A stretch of 64,000 nt of DNA from Acidobacteriota bacterium (GTDB taxonomy: Bacteria > Acidobacteriota > Blastocatellia > UBA7656): contig JBBPIG010000032.1 in assembly GCA_038040445.1 (NCBI GenBank), positions 1-64,000 of the forward strand. The letters are read 5' to 3'. Positions within the stretch are counted from its first letter, which is position 1, and every line of letters begins with the position of its first letter. This document shows, one piece after another, positions 45,432 through 53,993 of the stretch. The position numbers and the translations under genes are program-made. Below the pieces are notes generated by a model that was given only the letters and a program-made list of their open reading frames with translations, did not search any database and was not told where the DNA came from.

Positions 45432-45549
45432 CCCTCCTTTCACTAGCGTCGTCGAAGTCGTCTTGCTGTCGATTCCCGTCTTAGATAGAATCCAGCCAAT
45501 CTCGTAGCTTTCACCGGTGGAGCCCAATATTTCAGGAGGGACTACAGCC

Positions 45550-47652
45550 ATGTACGCCAATCGACTATCGCGGATTCTGGTGTTATTTCTTGCTTTCACG
45601 ACCGCGGTGGCGGCACAGCAACCCGCGAAGCGCCCGCTCAAACTCGACGACATCCCACGAGTTCGCGAAGTGCGCGATCCGCAGATCTCGCCCGATGGAA
45701 AATGGGTGGCTTATGTCGTCTCGGCCATCGACGTGAAGGAAGACAAGAGCAACGCGCATATCTGGATGGCCGGCTTCGACGGCAAGTCCGATCGCCAAAT
45801 CACCTGGAGCATGGATAGCGAATCGTCGCCGCGGTGGAGCCCTGATGGGAAATACCTGTCGTTCACCTCGTCGAGGCCTGGCAAGACCAAGGGTAACCAG
45901 GTGTGGCTGCTCGATCGCAGCGGCGGTGACGCCATGCAGCTCACCGAATTGAAAGGACGATTGCAGGGCTACGAATGGTCGCCCGATTCGAAGCGATTGG
46001 CGTTGGTTGTCGGCGACCCCGATCCTGAGGCTGACGCGAATACTCCTCCAACTCCGGAGGCCGGCGCGACCGGCGCGCAAGGCGCCGCCGCAAGGCCAAA
46101 AGCGCCTAAGCCGATCGTTATCGATCGCTACAAGTTCAAGCAGGACGGGCAAGGCTACCTTCTCTCGGGACGCCACAGCTACATCTATCTGTTCGACATC
46201 GAGAGTAAAAAGCTGGACCGGCTGGGAACCGGCAAGTGGGACGAGGCTGTCCCTTCGTGGTCAACGGACGGCAGCCGCATAGCCTACATGAGCAATCACG
46301 CGGAAGACCCGGACCGCGAGCCGTCAGCCCAGATTTTCGTTGCCGACGCAAAGCCCGGTTCCGCTGAAAAGCAGTTGACCCAGGCAACCAGCCGAGGCGG
46401 CCGTTCGCGTCTGGAATGGAGCGCCGACGGCAAATGGATCGCGTTCCTTGAAGGTGATGAGAAGAAGTACAGCGCCTACGGCATGAGCCATCTGACGATT
46501 GTCGCCTCCGACGGGAGCGGCGCGCCCACTCGCATGAAGGCTGTTGAAGCGCTCGACCGCGGGGTCTCCTCGCCTAGCTTCAGCGCCGATGGCAAGACCA
46601 TTCGCTTTCTGGTCACCGACGATCGCTCCGTCTATCCGGCGCAGGTTAACCTTGCCGCCGGCGCCGTCGAGCGATTGATGCCGCCGCCCATCGTGATGTC
46701 GAGTTGGGACTCGGCGGCTGGACGCTCGATCGTTCTCTCGGGCGGCAACACAAAGCACACAGAAGTCTATGCCGTGGAAGGCGGCGCTCTGCGGCAGATC
46801 ACCCATCACAACGACGCGTTGTTTTCGGAGCTCGATATCGCATCCACCGAAGAGGTCAATTTCCGGAGCAAGGACGGCACTGAAGTGCATGGCTTGCTGA
46901 CCTACCCGGTCGGTTATGTGAAAGGCGCCAGGGTCCCGTTGTTGCTGCGGATCCACGGCGGTCCGAACGGCCAGGATCAGCACTCGTTCAGCTTCGAGCG
47001 GCAGTTCTTCGCGGCGAACGGCTACGCTGTGCTGGCGGTGAACTATAGAGGCAGCTCCGGCCGCGGTATGAAATACTCGCGCTCGATCTTCGCTGACTGG
47101 GGACACTACGAAGTCGAGGATTTGCAGGCCGGGGTGGATCACGTGATCAAGATGGGCGTTGGGGACCCGGATCGGTTGGGAATCGGCGGCTGGAGCTATG
47201 GCGGAATCTTGACCGACTACATGATTGCCAGCGATACGCGCTTCAAGGCGGCGACCAGCGGGGCGGGCACGGCATTCACGGTCGCGTTCTACGGGACGGA
47301 TCAATACATTCTTCAATACGACTACGAGATCGGTCCGCCGTGGGACCCGAAAGCGTGGGAGACTTACCAGAAGATCTCCTATCCGTTCCTGCACGCCTAT
47401 CGCATCAAGACGCCGACGTTGTTTCTCGGCGGCGAGCGCGATTTCAACGTGCCGATCCAGGGAGGCCAGCAGATGTATCAGGCGCTCAGGAGCCTGGGCG
47501 TCGATACACAGATGATTATCTATCCGAACGAGAATCACGGCATCCAGCGGCCGAGCTACCAGCGCGATCGGTATGAGCGATACCTTGCGTGGTACGACAA
47601 GTATTTGAAGAAGGCTCCGGAGGCGACAACGGCCGCTCCGGGTGTACGGTAG
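45550..47652 (+). CDS. Exported S9 (prolyl oligopeptidase-type) peptidase
   Basis: About 700 residues from ATG 45550; GGAGGGA lies about 9 bases upstream. A signal peptide (IVLFLAFTTAVAAQQP-like, starting MYANRLSRILVL) is followed by a WD40-like propeller (repeated SPDGKWVAYV, SPDGKYLSF, WSADGKWIAF units) and an alpha/beta hydrolase domain. The catalytic triad is Ser549 (GGWSYGGI), Asp631 (GERDFNVP) and His663 (NENHGI). It cleaves dipeptides or acyl-peptides from oligopeptides in the periplasm. The last ~90 bp of the gene are duplicated further on at 48074-48160. Confidence 0.95.
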   Translation: MYANRLSRILVLFLAFTTAVAAQQPAKRPLKLDDIPRVREVRDPQISPDGKWVAYVVSAIDVKEDKSNAHIWMAGFDGKSDRQITWSMDSESSPRWSPDGKYLSFTSSRPGKTKGNQVWLLDRSGGDAMQLTELKGRLQGYEWSPDSKRLALVVGDPDPEADANTPPTPEAGATGAQGAAARPKAPKPIVIDRYKFKQDGQGYLLSGRHSYIYLFDIESKKLDRLGTGKWDEAVPSWSTDGSRIAYMSNHAEDPDREPSAQIFVADAKPGSAEKQLTQATSRGGRSRLEWSADGKWIAFLEGDEKKYSAYGMSHLTIVASDGSGAPTRMKAVEALDRGVSSPSFSADGKTIRFLVTDDRSVYPAQVNLAAGAVERLMPPPIVMSSWDSAAGRSIVLSGGNTKHTEVYAVEGGALRQITHHNDALFSELDIASTEEVNFRSKDGTEVHGLLTYPVGYVKGARVPLLLRIHGGPNGQDQHSFSFERQFFAANGYAVLAVNYRGSSGRGMKYSRSIFADWGHYEVEDLQAGVDHVIKMGVGDPDRLGIGGWSYGGILTDYMIASDTRFKAATSGAGTAFTVAFYGTDQYILQYDYEIGPPWDPKAWETYQKISYPFLHAYRIKTPTLFLGGERDFNVPIQGGQQMYQALRSLGVDTQMIIYPNENHGIQRPSYQRDRYERYLAWYDKYLKKAPEATTAAPGVR

Positions 47653-47657
47653 CGGTG

Positions 47658-47738
47658 TCTTAACACGGTCCAGCGTCTCGCTCAGTTGATCAACTAGGGG
47701 AACAAGTCGGGCGGCGAGACAATGCAAACACGTTGTGT
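47658..47738 (+). other. Degenerate attC-like site candidate
   Basis: TCTTAAC (47658-47664) is followed after 10 bases by GTCTCGC, a loop with the palindrome AGTTGATCAACT, then GCGAGAC, and 11 bases later GTT (47732). The L-type stem is perfect. The last box GTTGTGT does not fit GTTRRRY and no extrahelical base is seen. It precedes the DUF2442 ORF as a cassette boundary would. Confidence 0.35.
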
Positions 47739-47761
47739 TAGTAGGAGAGTTCGATAGAGAC

Positions 47762-48052
47762 ATGTCTATGCCTAGAGTCTTTGAGTCGAGTAGCTATCAG
47801 GTATCTGAAGTTCGCGCTGTCAAAGTTTGGTTTGATGACGATAATATTTGGCTCGGCCTCGAGGACGGACGTCAAGTGTCGACGCCGTTAGCCTTTTACC
47901 CACGGCTTCTGAATGCGACCAAAGAACAGCGAGAGAACTACGAATTCATCGGTCCTGGCATTGGCATTCATTGGGAAGACCTGGACGAAGATCTGAGTGT
48001 CGAAGGGATTGTTCTGGGCAGAAAAGATCGGACGTCAAATTGGACGAATTAG
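47762..48052 (+). CDS. DUF2442-domain protein
   Basis: About 96 residues from ATG 47762 (AGGAG about 15 bases upstream; an earlier TTG at 47735 is also possible). The DUF2442 pattern is clear: VSEVRAVKVWFDDDNIWLGLEDGRQVSTPLAFYPRLLNATKEQRENYEFIGPGIGIHWEDLDEDLSVEGI. DUF2442 proteins often accompany DUF4160 proteins as suspected toxin-antitoxin partners, but no DUF4160 gene is here. It sits between attC-like sites like an integron cassette. Confidence 0.85.
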   Translation: MSMPRVFESSSYQVSEVRAVKVWFDDDNIWLGLEDGRQVSTPLAFYPRLLNATKEQRENYEFIGPGIGIHWEDLDEDLSVEGIVLGRKDRTSNWTN

Positions 48053-48073
48053 ACTTGCTTGGAGGTCAGACAA

Positions 48074-48160
48074 TGGCGTCCAGCGGAATAGCCTACCAGC
48101 GCGATCGGTATGAGCGGTACTTGCGTGGTACGGCAAGTCCACGAAGTCTGCAAGAGGCAG
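48074..48160 (+). repeat. Second copy of the S9 peptidase gene tail
   Basis: TACCAGCGCGATCGGTATGA (48094 on) repeats 47557 on, and the similarity runs with small gaps from about 48074 to 48160 against 47537-47625. It reads AYQRDRYERYL then drifts out of frame, so it is a non-functional duplicate placed after the DUF2442 gene. Confidence 0.8.
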
Positions 48161-48229
48161 CAGGCAGACGCAGACTTGTTGTCAAACGGCAAACCAATGG
48201 GACGAATGGCACACCGCGTCCAATGAAAG

Positions 48230-48287
48230 CGCTAACCCTTCGGTCCAGCGGACCGCCTTCGGCGGCCGCTAAACTCAAGCGTTAAGC
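48230..48287 (+). other. Integron attC recombination site
   Basis: CGCTAAC (48230-48236), a 10-base spacer, AGCGGACCGCC (48247-48257), a TTC loop, GGCGGCCGCT (48261-48270), a 10-base spacer ending CTCAAGC, and GTTAAGC (48281-48287, fits GTTRRRY). The inner stem pairs perfectly except for one extra A at 48252, the extrahelical base that marks the recombining strand in attC sites. The closing part, ACTCAAGCGTTA, matches a common attC 3' end. Confidence 0.72.
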
Positions 48288-48316
48288 ACAAGCGCGCCCT
48301 CTGGAGAAAACCCTAT

Positions 48317-48856
48317 ATGAAAGTTCAAAGCATGTCTCCGGGACAATTTCTTGTCACCGAACATCGGAACATCGCTGCGACCGCACTGGCTCAACGAACT
48401 ATTGATCGGATCGAGATGCCGGTTCGCGCACCAGATGCAGCTCAGTCCGCAACACAGGTTGCCACCTTTCTGCAAAGCAGCACTGTACAACAGGCACTCT
48501 CGGAATTACAGCGCCTAAATAAACCGATTGGTAGCCTACAACTTGATTTGTCTTTGAAGGCGCCCTTAATCGCGGATGCCGCTAGCGCTGGAGTCGACCT
48601 TTCCCCTTTGTTTGAGGCACTGAGCACCAAGAGGGAAGTGAAGGCTAAAGGCGACAGTCCACCTCGAACGGTTTTGCAGGGCGTTCTCCTTGGCGGCGCC
48701 GTGTCGTGCATTTTGAATGCTGTAAAGCCAAGCGGCAATCCTGTTTTGCTTACTTTGGGCCTTATGGTGGCCGGTGGAGTCTTATGGACTCACGTTAACA
48801 GCTTTGAGATCGGCCTGAATAAAGATGGCAGTGTGAGCGGTAAAATCGGCTTGTGA
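48317..48856 (+). CDS. Unknown cassette-borne protein
   Basis: A 179-residue protein starting 30 bases after the attC site, the usual distance for an integron cassette gene. No family recognised. It has a polar N-terminal half and two hydrophobic stretches near the end (VLLGGAVSCILNAV and LLTLGLMVAGGVLW, about 118-150), which may be a membrane hairpin, followed by a Gly/Lys-rich end. No clear ribosome site; the AAGTTCAAAG region gives no start information. Confidence 0.6.
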   Translation: MKVQSMSPGQFLVTEHRNIAATALAQRTIDRIEMPVRAPDAAQSATQVATFLQSSTVQQALSELQRLNKPIGSLQLDLSLKAPLIADAASAGVDLSPLFEALSTKREVKAKGDSPPRTVLQGVLLGGAVSCILNAVKPSGNPVLLTLGLMVAGGVLWTHVNSFEIGLNKDGSVSGKIGL

Positions 48857-48862
48857 TCAGTG

Positions 48863-48917
48863 GTCTAAGCATGCGCTGGAGTGAACCGTCGAGGCTATCA
48901 CGCCCGCCGTGTTGGGC
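48863..48917 (+). other. Possible degenerate attC downstream of the cassette ORF
   Basis: GTTGGGC (48911-48917) fits GTTRRRY, and GTCTAAG lies at 48863. Between them GGAGTGA and TCACGCC can pair with one mismatch, but the spacers are unequal (8 and 6 bases) and the first box ends AAG. It starts 7 bases after the ORF stop. Weak support. Confidence 0.25.
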
Positions 48918-49090
48918 CGTCGGCGTCGGCACTAGTTGCTCGTAACAGTCGCTTTCCTAGTAGCGAGGCGCCTCGGAGGCCCTTGATGCCACAAGTCGCT
49001 CGCCTCCCACAGCAACGTCACTGATACAGGCCACCAGGACGAAGCTAATAGCCAAAGGTGAGGTAGTGCAGTGCTCGTGAAAATTTCTTT

Positions 49091-49945
49091 TCACGCAAGC
49101 TCACTCGATTTGAGCCCGGACTTGAAAGCAATTGCCAGAAGGACCAACACGGCCGCTGTGAGAATCAACGACAGCGCTGACCCAAACGGCTGATTGAGTT
49201 GCGCGAATTGATTCTGAATCAGGTTGCCGATCATCACCGACTTCGCGCCGCCTAACAGATCAGGCGTGATGAACGCGCCGAGCGACGGTATGAATACAAG
49301 CACGATCCCCGCAATCAAACCGGGACGTGAGAGCGGCAGAGTGATCTTAAAGAAGGTCCAGAACCGATTCGCTCCCAGGTCCTGCGCAGCTTCCAACAGC
49401 CGGACGTCCAATCGATCCAGCGCAACATAGATCGGCAAGATCATAAAAGGCAACTCGCCGTAGACCTGTCCGACCAGTACGGCAAAATCCGAGTATAGTA
49501 ATTTAAGCGGCGCATCGATAAGACCCGTGTTCATCAGCGCGGAGTTGATCACCCCTTCGCTTCTGAGCAACAACATCCAAGCGTAAGTCCGAATCAAGAA
49601 GCTGGTCCAAAACGGAATGACCGTCAGCACCAACAACGTGCGCTTCCATCGCTCCGGCGCGCGCAACGCGAGATAGTACGCGACCGGATAACTCACAACG
49701 GCGCACAGCAGAGTTGTTGTCGTTGTGATCCAAATCGTCCTCCAGTAAGCGCGCAGGTACAGCGGGTCCAATGCCCGAAGGAAGTTCGAAGGCGTGAACT
49801 CGTAGATCGTCTTCCCGTACGCGCCGCGAGTCGCGAGGCTGACAATCAAGACGATCGCCAGCGGCGCCACTATGGCAAGCCCGAGCCACAGAACCGCGGG
49901 TGCAAGCAGCAAATTGGCGCGTGTGTTTCTTCTCATTTCGATCAC
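49091..49945 (-). CDS. ABC transporter permease, spermidine/putrescine type (PotB-like)
   Basis: A 284-residue permease with six hydrophobic helices. The binding-protein-dependent signature is AAQDLGANRFWTFFKITLPLSRPGL (EAA loop, contact site for the ATPase). The opening LAPAVLWLGLAIVAPLAIVLIVS and ILPIYVALDRLD region match PotB. It moves polyamines or a related solute inward with PotA. The usual PotC and PotD genes are not next to it, so this would be a split system. Confidence 0.88.
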   Translation of the reverse strand: MIEMRRNTRANLLLAPAVLWLGLAIVAPLAIVLIVSLATRGAYGKTIYEFTPSNFLRALDPLYLRAYWRTIWITTTTTLLCAVVSYPVAYYLALRAPERWKRTLLVLTVIPFWTSFLIRTYAWMLLLRSEGVINSALMNTGLIDAPLKLLYSDFAVLVGQVYGELPFMILPIYVALDRLDVRLLEAAQDLGANRFWTFFKITLPLSRPGLIAGIVLVFIPSLGAFITPDLLGGAKSVMIGNLIQNQFAQLNQPFGSALSLILTAAVLVLLAIAFKSGLKSSELA

Positions 49946-50002
49946 CGGCTCGCAGGGACTAACACTCAGTTTGATGGATCGCAGATCGAGACTTCAGCCG
50001 CC

Positions 50003-50175
50003 AATCCCGTAGGGATGTCCTGTCTGTAGAAGCGCCGTGCGTGAGGGTTCTTGACTCCGTCAGGAGTCACCTCGTCCCGCAGAAACGCGGCTTGCCGGAG
50101 GACAGGTAACTCCTAACGGAGTTACAGAACCATGACGCACTGACCTTCTATGGACAGGTGATCCCTACGGGATCG
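50003..50175. repeat. Nested palindromic element
   Basis: The outer arms 50003-50032 and 50145-50175 are imperfect inverted copies (CCCGTAGGGAT...CTGTAGAAG). Inside lies a second pair of dyads, GACTCCGTCAGGAGTC (50053 on) and GTAACTCCTAACGGAGTTAC (50106-50125). No gene is present. It lies between the PotB-like gene and the glycosyltransferase. Confidence 0.7.
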
Positions 50176-50215
50176 GCAGCCCGACGTTCTCGTTCCGCGA
50201 TCTATTGACTGAGCG

Positions 50216-51751
50216 CTAGTGCCGCTTCCACACAGGAACCATCATAGCTCTCTGACCCGCGGCCTCCGATTCAATCATCTCGCCGGCGTCGTATCCGCGT
50301 TCCCTAAGCGCACTCGGGATGAGCGGCTCGGTCTCGTGCTCGTACGTGACAACCGCCACCCAGTAATGATCGGCCTCGATCCCGCTCAAGCTGTCAGCGA
50401 ACGATATCTGGAATCTCGTTTCGCTCGCCTGATCGAGATAGAACTGGATCGTATTGCCTATGTTTGAATCCGTGACATAAACCTCGACCGGCCCTTGCCC
50501 CGGTTCGGCCTGAATCATACTTAGAACCAACGGCTCCCACGCGATCTGACGCCGGGCGGTCATCTCCGTAAATCCGCTGAGAGCTGACCAGCAAACCATC
50601 AGGCCGACGGCGCCTATCCGAACCGGACGCGTGTTCAGACTGTAGGCCGCTGCTGCAACTATCAACAAATATGCCGGCGCAGCGATGATTAGATAGCGAA
50701 ACGCCCACACCGATTGAGGCAGCAGATGGCTCGCAACGAAAGCCAGAGCGACCGGCGCGAAGGCAAATAGCGCGAGCCACCAAAAGGCCATCGCGTAAGG
50801 CTTGTTCTCACGCCCGCGGCGGAGACGCCAGCCCCACACAGCCACCGGCGCAAGGAACGCAAGCATCACCAGCGCCGTCCCAAAAACCTTCCAGCGATAG
50901 CTCAACGGGCCATTGAGGTTGCCGTAGTAGCCGACAAGCTCTGACGCCGGCGGCGGCCGGTTCCAGACGAAGTTCACCCGGCTGGGATTGACCCGCGCGG
51001 CCTTCGCGACAAACCAGACCCAGGGCGAAAAGCAAAGGGCGAGAAAAGCGGCGGCAAATGCGAATAAGCGCAGTCGCTCGCGTTTCCAGATCGACAAGAA
51101 CATCAGCTCCAGCGCTATGATGACCCAACCGTAGTAATGGGTGAATACCATTAGCAAGTTCACGGCGCACAGCATCGTTTGAGTCTTCCTGCTGCCCGCA
51201 TCTTGATTTATGAGCTTTGCGAAGAGCCACAGCGATGTCAGTGTCAGTAAAAACAGGAGACTGTACATTCTGAGTTCTTGAGCGTGGGTGATCAGAAGTC
51301 CGTTGATCGCCATGAGCCACAACGCGAGATTCATAGCTGCCGGCTCCAGCCTGAGATCGCGACACAGAGCGAAGAACGGAATCACCGAAGCGATTGACAA
51401 TAGCGCAGGCAGCAGCTTCAACCATAAGAGTGACTGGCCGCCGACTCCGATCCAAACTTTCAGCAGCATGTAAAACAGCGGCGGGTGTACGACGTCTCCT
51501 ACAACAGATTCGAGCAAGCTTCTCCAATCCTGAGCCGCCGTCCACAGCGTAAAGACTTCATCGCCGAACAGACCATAAGAGGTAAGGCGCCAGAACCTGG
51601 CCGCGACAAATATCGCCGCGATAACCGTGAATAGAGAAAGCGAGAGCTTTCCAGGATGCCGCTCATCGCGCTTTTCCAGGCAGAGCCGCGAGCCGCGGGA
51701 TTCCACGATTTGCGACGTTGTGGCCGATGTGCTGTGGGTGGAAACGCTCAC
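50216..51751 (-). CDS. GT39-like membrane glycosyltransferase
   Basis: A 511-residue integral-membrane enzyme with about ten hydrophobic segments. The first loop has RLTSYGLFGDEVFTLWTA, where Asp-Glu is the catalytic motif of the GT-C (PMT/ArnT) clan. GDVVHPPLFYMLLKVWI follows, a conserved PMT_2 region. The outer C-terminal part is soluble. It probably transfers sugar from a lipid-linked donor to protein or glycolipid outside the membrane. It is located between two halves of a polyamine ABC transporter and is unlikely to belong to it. Confidence 0.82.
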   Translation of the reverse strand: MSVSTHSTSATTSQIVESRGSRLCLEKRDERHPGKLSLSLFTVIAAIFVAARFWRLTSYGLFGDEVFTLWTAAQDWRSLLESVVGDVVHPPLFYMLLKVWIGVGGQSLLWLKLLPALLSIASVIPFFALCRDLRLEPAAMNLALWLMAINGLLITHAQELRMYSLLFLLTLTSLWLFAKLINQDAGSRKTQTMLCAVNLLMVFTHYYGWVIIALELMFLSIWKRERLRLFAFAAAFLALCFSPWVWFVAKAARVNPSRVNFVWNRPPPASELVGYYGNLNGPLSYRWKVFGTALVMLAFLAPVAVWGWRLRRGRENKPYAMAFWWLALFAFAPVALAFVASHLLPQSVWAFRYLIIAAPAYLLIVAAAAYSLNTRPVRIGAVGLMVCWSALSGFTEMTARRQIAWEPLVLSMIQAEPGQGPVEVYVTDSNIGNTIQFYLDQASETRFQISFADSLSGIEADHYWVAVVTYEHETEPLIPSALRERGYDAGEMIESEAAGQRAMMVPVWKRH

Positions 51752-51785
51752 GAGTTGCTATGGGCCGCTTCTAACTTGAGATGAT

Positions 51786-52862
51786 TCATCCCTTGAGCAT
51801 CACTGCGCTGTCAGGTTCCCATTTGACGGACACCGTCTCACCGATTCGCTCCCGTGTCGATTGAAACGGTTGTCGGTTCTGCTCCATTACCGTGACGGCC
51901 TGCCCGTCCTCTAACGTCACCTTCAACTGTGTGGTCTCGCCGAGATAGACCGCCGACTCGATCTTGCCACTGAGCACGTCCGGTTCAACTTCCGACGAAA
52001 TGCTGATCTTCTCCGGCCTGATCAGCACACGGACACTGTCGCCTTGTTTAACTCCGTTGGCTCGCACGCTGGTCGTGGCGGCGCCGATTCGTAGAGTAGA
52101 ACGTTCCTCGTTCACCGATTCGATCGTTCCAACGATGACATTCGATACGCCGATGAAGCTCGCGACGAACTCCGTCAGCGGACGCTCGTAGATTTCTTCC
52201 GCGCGGCCTATCTGTTCGATGCGTCCGGCGTTCATTACAACAATCGTGTCGCTCATAGTCAGCGCCTCTTCCTGATCGTGAGTGACGTAGATGAAGCTAA
52301 TGCCTAAACGGCGCTGCAAACTCTTCAGCTCGAGCTGCATCTGCTTTCTCAGTTTCAAATCAAGCGCGGCCAGCGGCTCATCGAGCAGCAAGACGTTCGG
52401 CTCGACCACCAGCGCGCGAGCGAGCGCAACTCTCTGCTGCTGACCGCCGGACAGTTCGCCCGGCTGACGCTCATCAAGCCCTTTCAGACGGACCATCTCG
52501 AGCGCGTCCGCGACACGACGCTTGATCTCGGCGCGCGCGATGCGTCTGCGTTCGAGCCCAAAGGCGACGTTGTCAAAAACGTTCAGATGAGGGAAGAGTG
52601 CATAGTGCTGAAACACGGTTGTGACGTTGCGCTGATGCGGCGAAAGCCCGGTGACATCGCTCCCGCTGAGAATCACACGGCCTGCGTCCGGCGAGTCAAA
52701 CCCGGCTATCATTCGGAGCAGCGTCGTCTTGCCGCAACCCGAGGGACCCAGCAACGTCAAAAACTCGCCTCGCTCCACAGCCAGCGAAACCGAGGCGACG
52801 GCGGTCACTTCGCCGAAGCGCTTTGTGACGTCTCGTAGTTCTACTTCATATAGTTCTTCCAT
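51786..52862 (-). CDS. potA: ABC transporter ATPase, spermidine/putrescine type (PotA-like)
   Basis: About 358 residues from ATG 52862 (MEELYEVELRDVTKRFG); the frame is open 27 codons further with a poor match to the family. Walker A GPSGCGKTTLL, Q-loop TVFQHYALFPHLNVFDNVAFG, signature LSGGQQQRVALARAL, Walker B LLLDEPLAALD and YVTHDQEEALTMSD are clear. Residues after 240 form the TOBE regulatory domain. It energises polyamine uptake with a permease such as the one at 49091-49945. It is separated from that gene by the GT39-like gene. Confidence 0.93.
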   Translation of the reverse strand: MEELYEVELRDVTKRFGEVTAVASVSLAVERGEFLTLLGPSGCGKTTLLRMIAGFDSPDAGRVILSGSDVTGLSPHQRNVTTVFQHYALFPHLNVFDNVAFGLERRRIARAEIKRRVADALEMVRLKGLDERQPGELSGGQQQRVALARALVVEPNVLLLDEPLAALDLKLRKQMQLELKSLQRRLGISFIYVTHDQEEALTMSDTIVVMNAGRIEQIGRAEEIYERPLTEFVASFIGVSNVIVGTIESVNEERSTLRIGAATTSVRANGVKQGDSVRVLIRPEKISISSEVEPDVLSGKIESAVYLGETTQLKVTLEDGQAVTVMEQNRQPFQSTRERIGETVSVKWEPDSAVMLKG

Positions 52863-53172
52863 TGCTTGCCATTGCTTACGGGGCTCTGTAAATGAACTCT
52901 GTTGGCGCGCGATTATATCACACGAGATTTTTCTTTCTGTCATCGCTCATCTGTCGTAAATCGCTATGCTAGAGACCGCTACATGGGCTTCACTCGGAGT
53001 ATCCGTGCGAATCCGCCGAATCAGCGTCATCCGTGGTCTATGCGACATTGGCAATGCGATTCCTACGAACTCATAGACCACCGATCACGCGGGTTTGACG
53101 GATTCGCACGGATTTCGTACCCACTTGATCGCCACTGTTACAAGTCACTAGAATCGCAAACAGGAGGACGTC
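52863..53172. repeat. Intergenic region with palindromic element copy 2
   Basis: Positions 52999-53119 are the inverted near-copy of 45312-45431, identical in most positions. The final part holds an AGGAGG site (53161-53166) for the ArsC-like gene. Nothing else is seen. Confidence 0.8.
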
Positions 53173-53526
53173 ATGAGCGACAAGATCAAGGTTTACCAGA
53201 AGCCGACTTGCAGCAAGTGCAGAACGACTATCGGGCTGCTCAAAGATCGAGGCGCAGCATTCGAGGCGATCAACTATTACGAGAAACCGCTCAGCATTGA
53301 AGAACTGCGAAAGCTGATCGATAAGCTGGGCATCGCCCCACGCGATCTGCTCCGCAAGAGCGAGCACGTCTATCGCGATCTCAAGCTTGCCCATCGCGAG
53401 CTGACCGATGATGAACTCATCGAGCTGATGGTTGAAAACCCAGACCTCATTCAAAGACCAATCGTCGTAAAGGGCGACAAAGCCGTGCTGGGCCGTCCGC
53501 CGGAGAACGTCGAAGAGCTGCTGTGA
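53173..53526 (+). CDS. ArsC/Spx-family thioredoxin-fold protein
   Basis: A 117-residue protein. The N-terminal KVYQKPTCSKCRTTIGLLKDRG holds a C-x-x-C pair (Cys13 and Cys16), and PLSIEELRKLIDKLG, VYRDL and the closing VKGDKAVLGRPPENVEELL are ArsC-family features. The cis-Pro loop is RPIVVKG. It may be an arsenate reductase that uses glutaredoxin or thioredoxin, or a Spx-like regulator. There is no arsR or arsB gene nearby. An AGGAGG site supports the ATG. Confidence 0.88.
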   Translation: MSDKIKVYQKPTCSKCRTTIGLLKDRGAAFEAINYYEKPLSIEELRKLIDKLGIAPRDLLRKSEHVYRDLKLAHRELTDDELIELMVENPDLIQRPIVVKGDKAVLGRPPENVEELL

Positions 53527-53776
53527 ACAGTTGTGTGAGCGCCGCGTAAGTCTCGCACGGCAATCGCCGAGTTCTAGATCGAGCGGACGCTGTCTGAGAT
53601 TGCGAGGCCGACTGCTGCAATACAGACGGAGGCATCCCGAGCAGAGCCTTTGGCCCAACAAGTTATCGAAGCTTCGCTCGCGGAATATTTTTTGCAGCAA
53701 TCACGTCGCGGACTGCGTCTTATGAATTGACGGAATAAAGTTTGGATTTAGCCTTTTACTAGATGAGGACACGACG

Positions 53777-53971
53777 ATGACTATGAAAATACTAGCTTTT
53801 CTTAGAAACCACTCGCACTACTGGGGTATACCCCATCCTCGCAGCGCGGACACTCGCCTGATTCAGACGTGTTACGAATGTGGCGCGGAGCGCGAATTGA
53901 CGATCGAATTGCGCGCGTCGCCCTTTGACAACATCACCGCTCCAGTACCTGGCGACAACCTCGCCGCTTGA
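53777..53971 (+). CDS. Small cysteine-pair protein
   Basis: A 64-residue ORF with GAGGAC 6 bases upstream. A basic N-terminus (MKILAFLRNHSHYWGIPHPR) and TCYECGAERELTIELRA form a compact protein with one C-x-x-C pair. No family recognised. It does not shadow a real gene on the opposite strand and has a ribosome site. One Cys pair could bind zinc only as a dimer. Confidence 0.5.
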   Translation: MTMKILAFLRNHSHYWGIPHPRSADTRLIQTCYECGAERELTIELRASPFDNITAPVPGDNLAA

Positions 53972-53993
53972 AGGGCGCACGCAGCGTCATCTA

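Noticed and set aside
46324-47763. 479-codon minus-strand frame opposite the S9 peptidase
   Set aside because: The plus strand carries a full catalytic S9 enzyme; the opposite frame has no family motif and arises from GC-rich codon bias.
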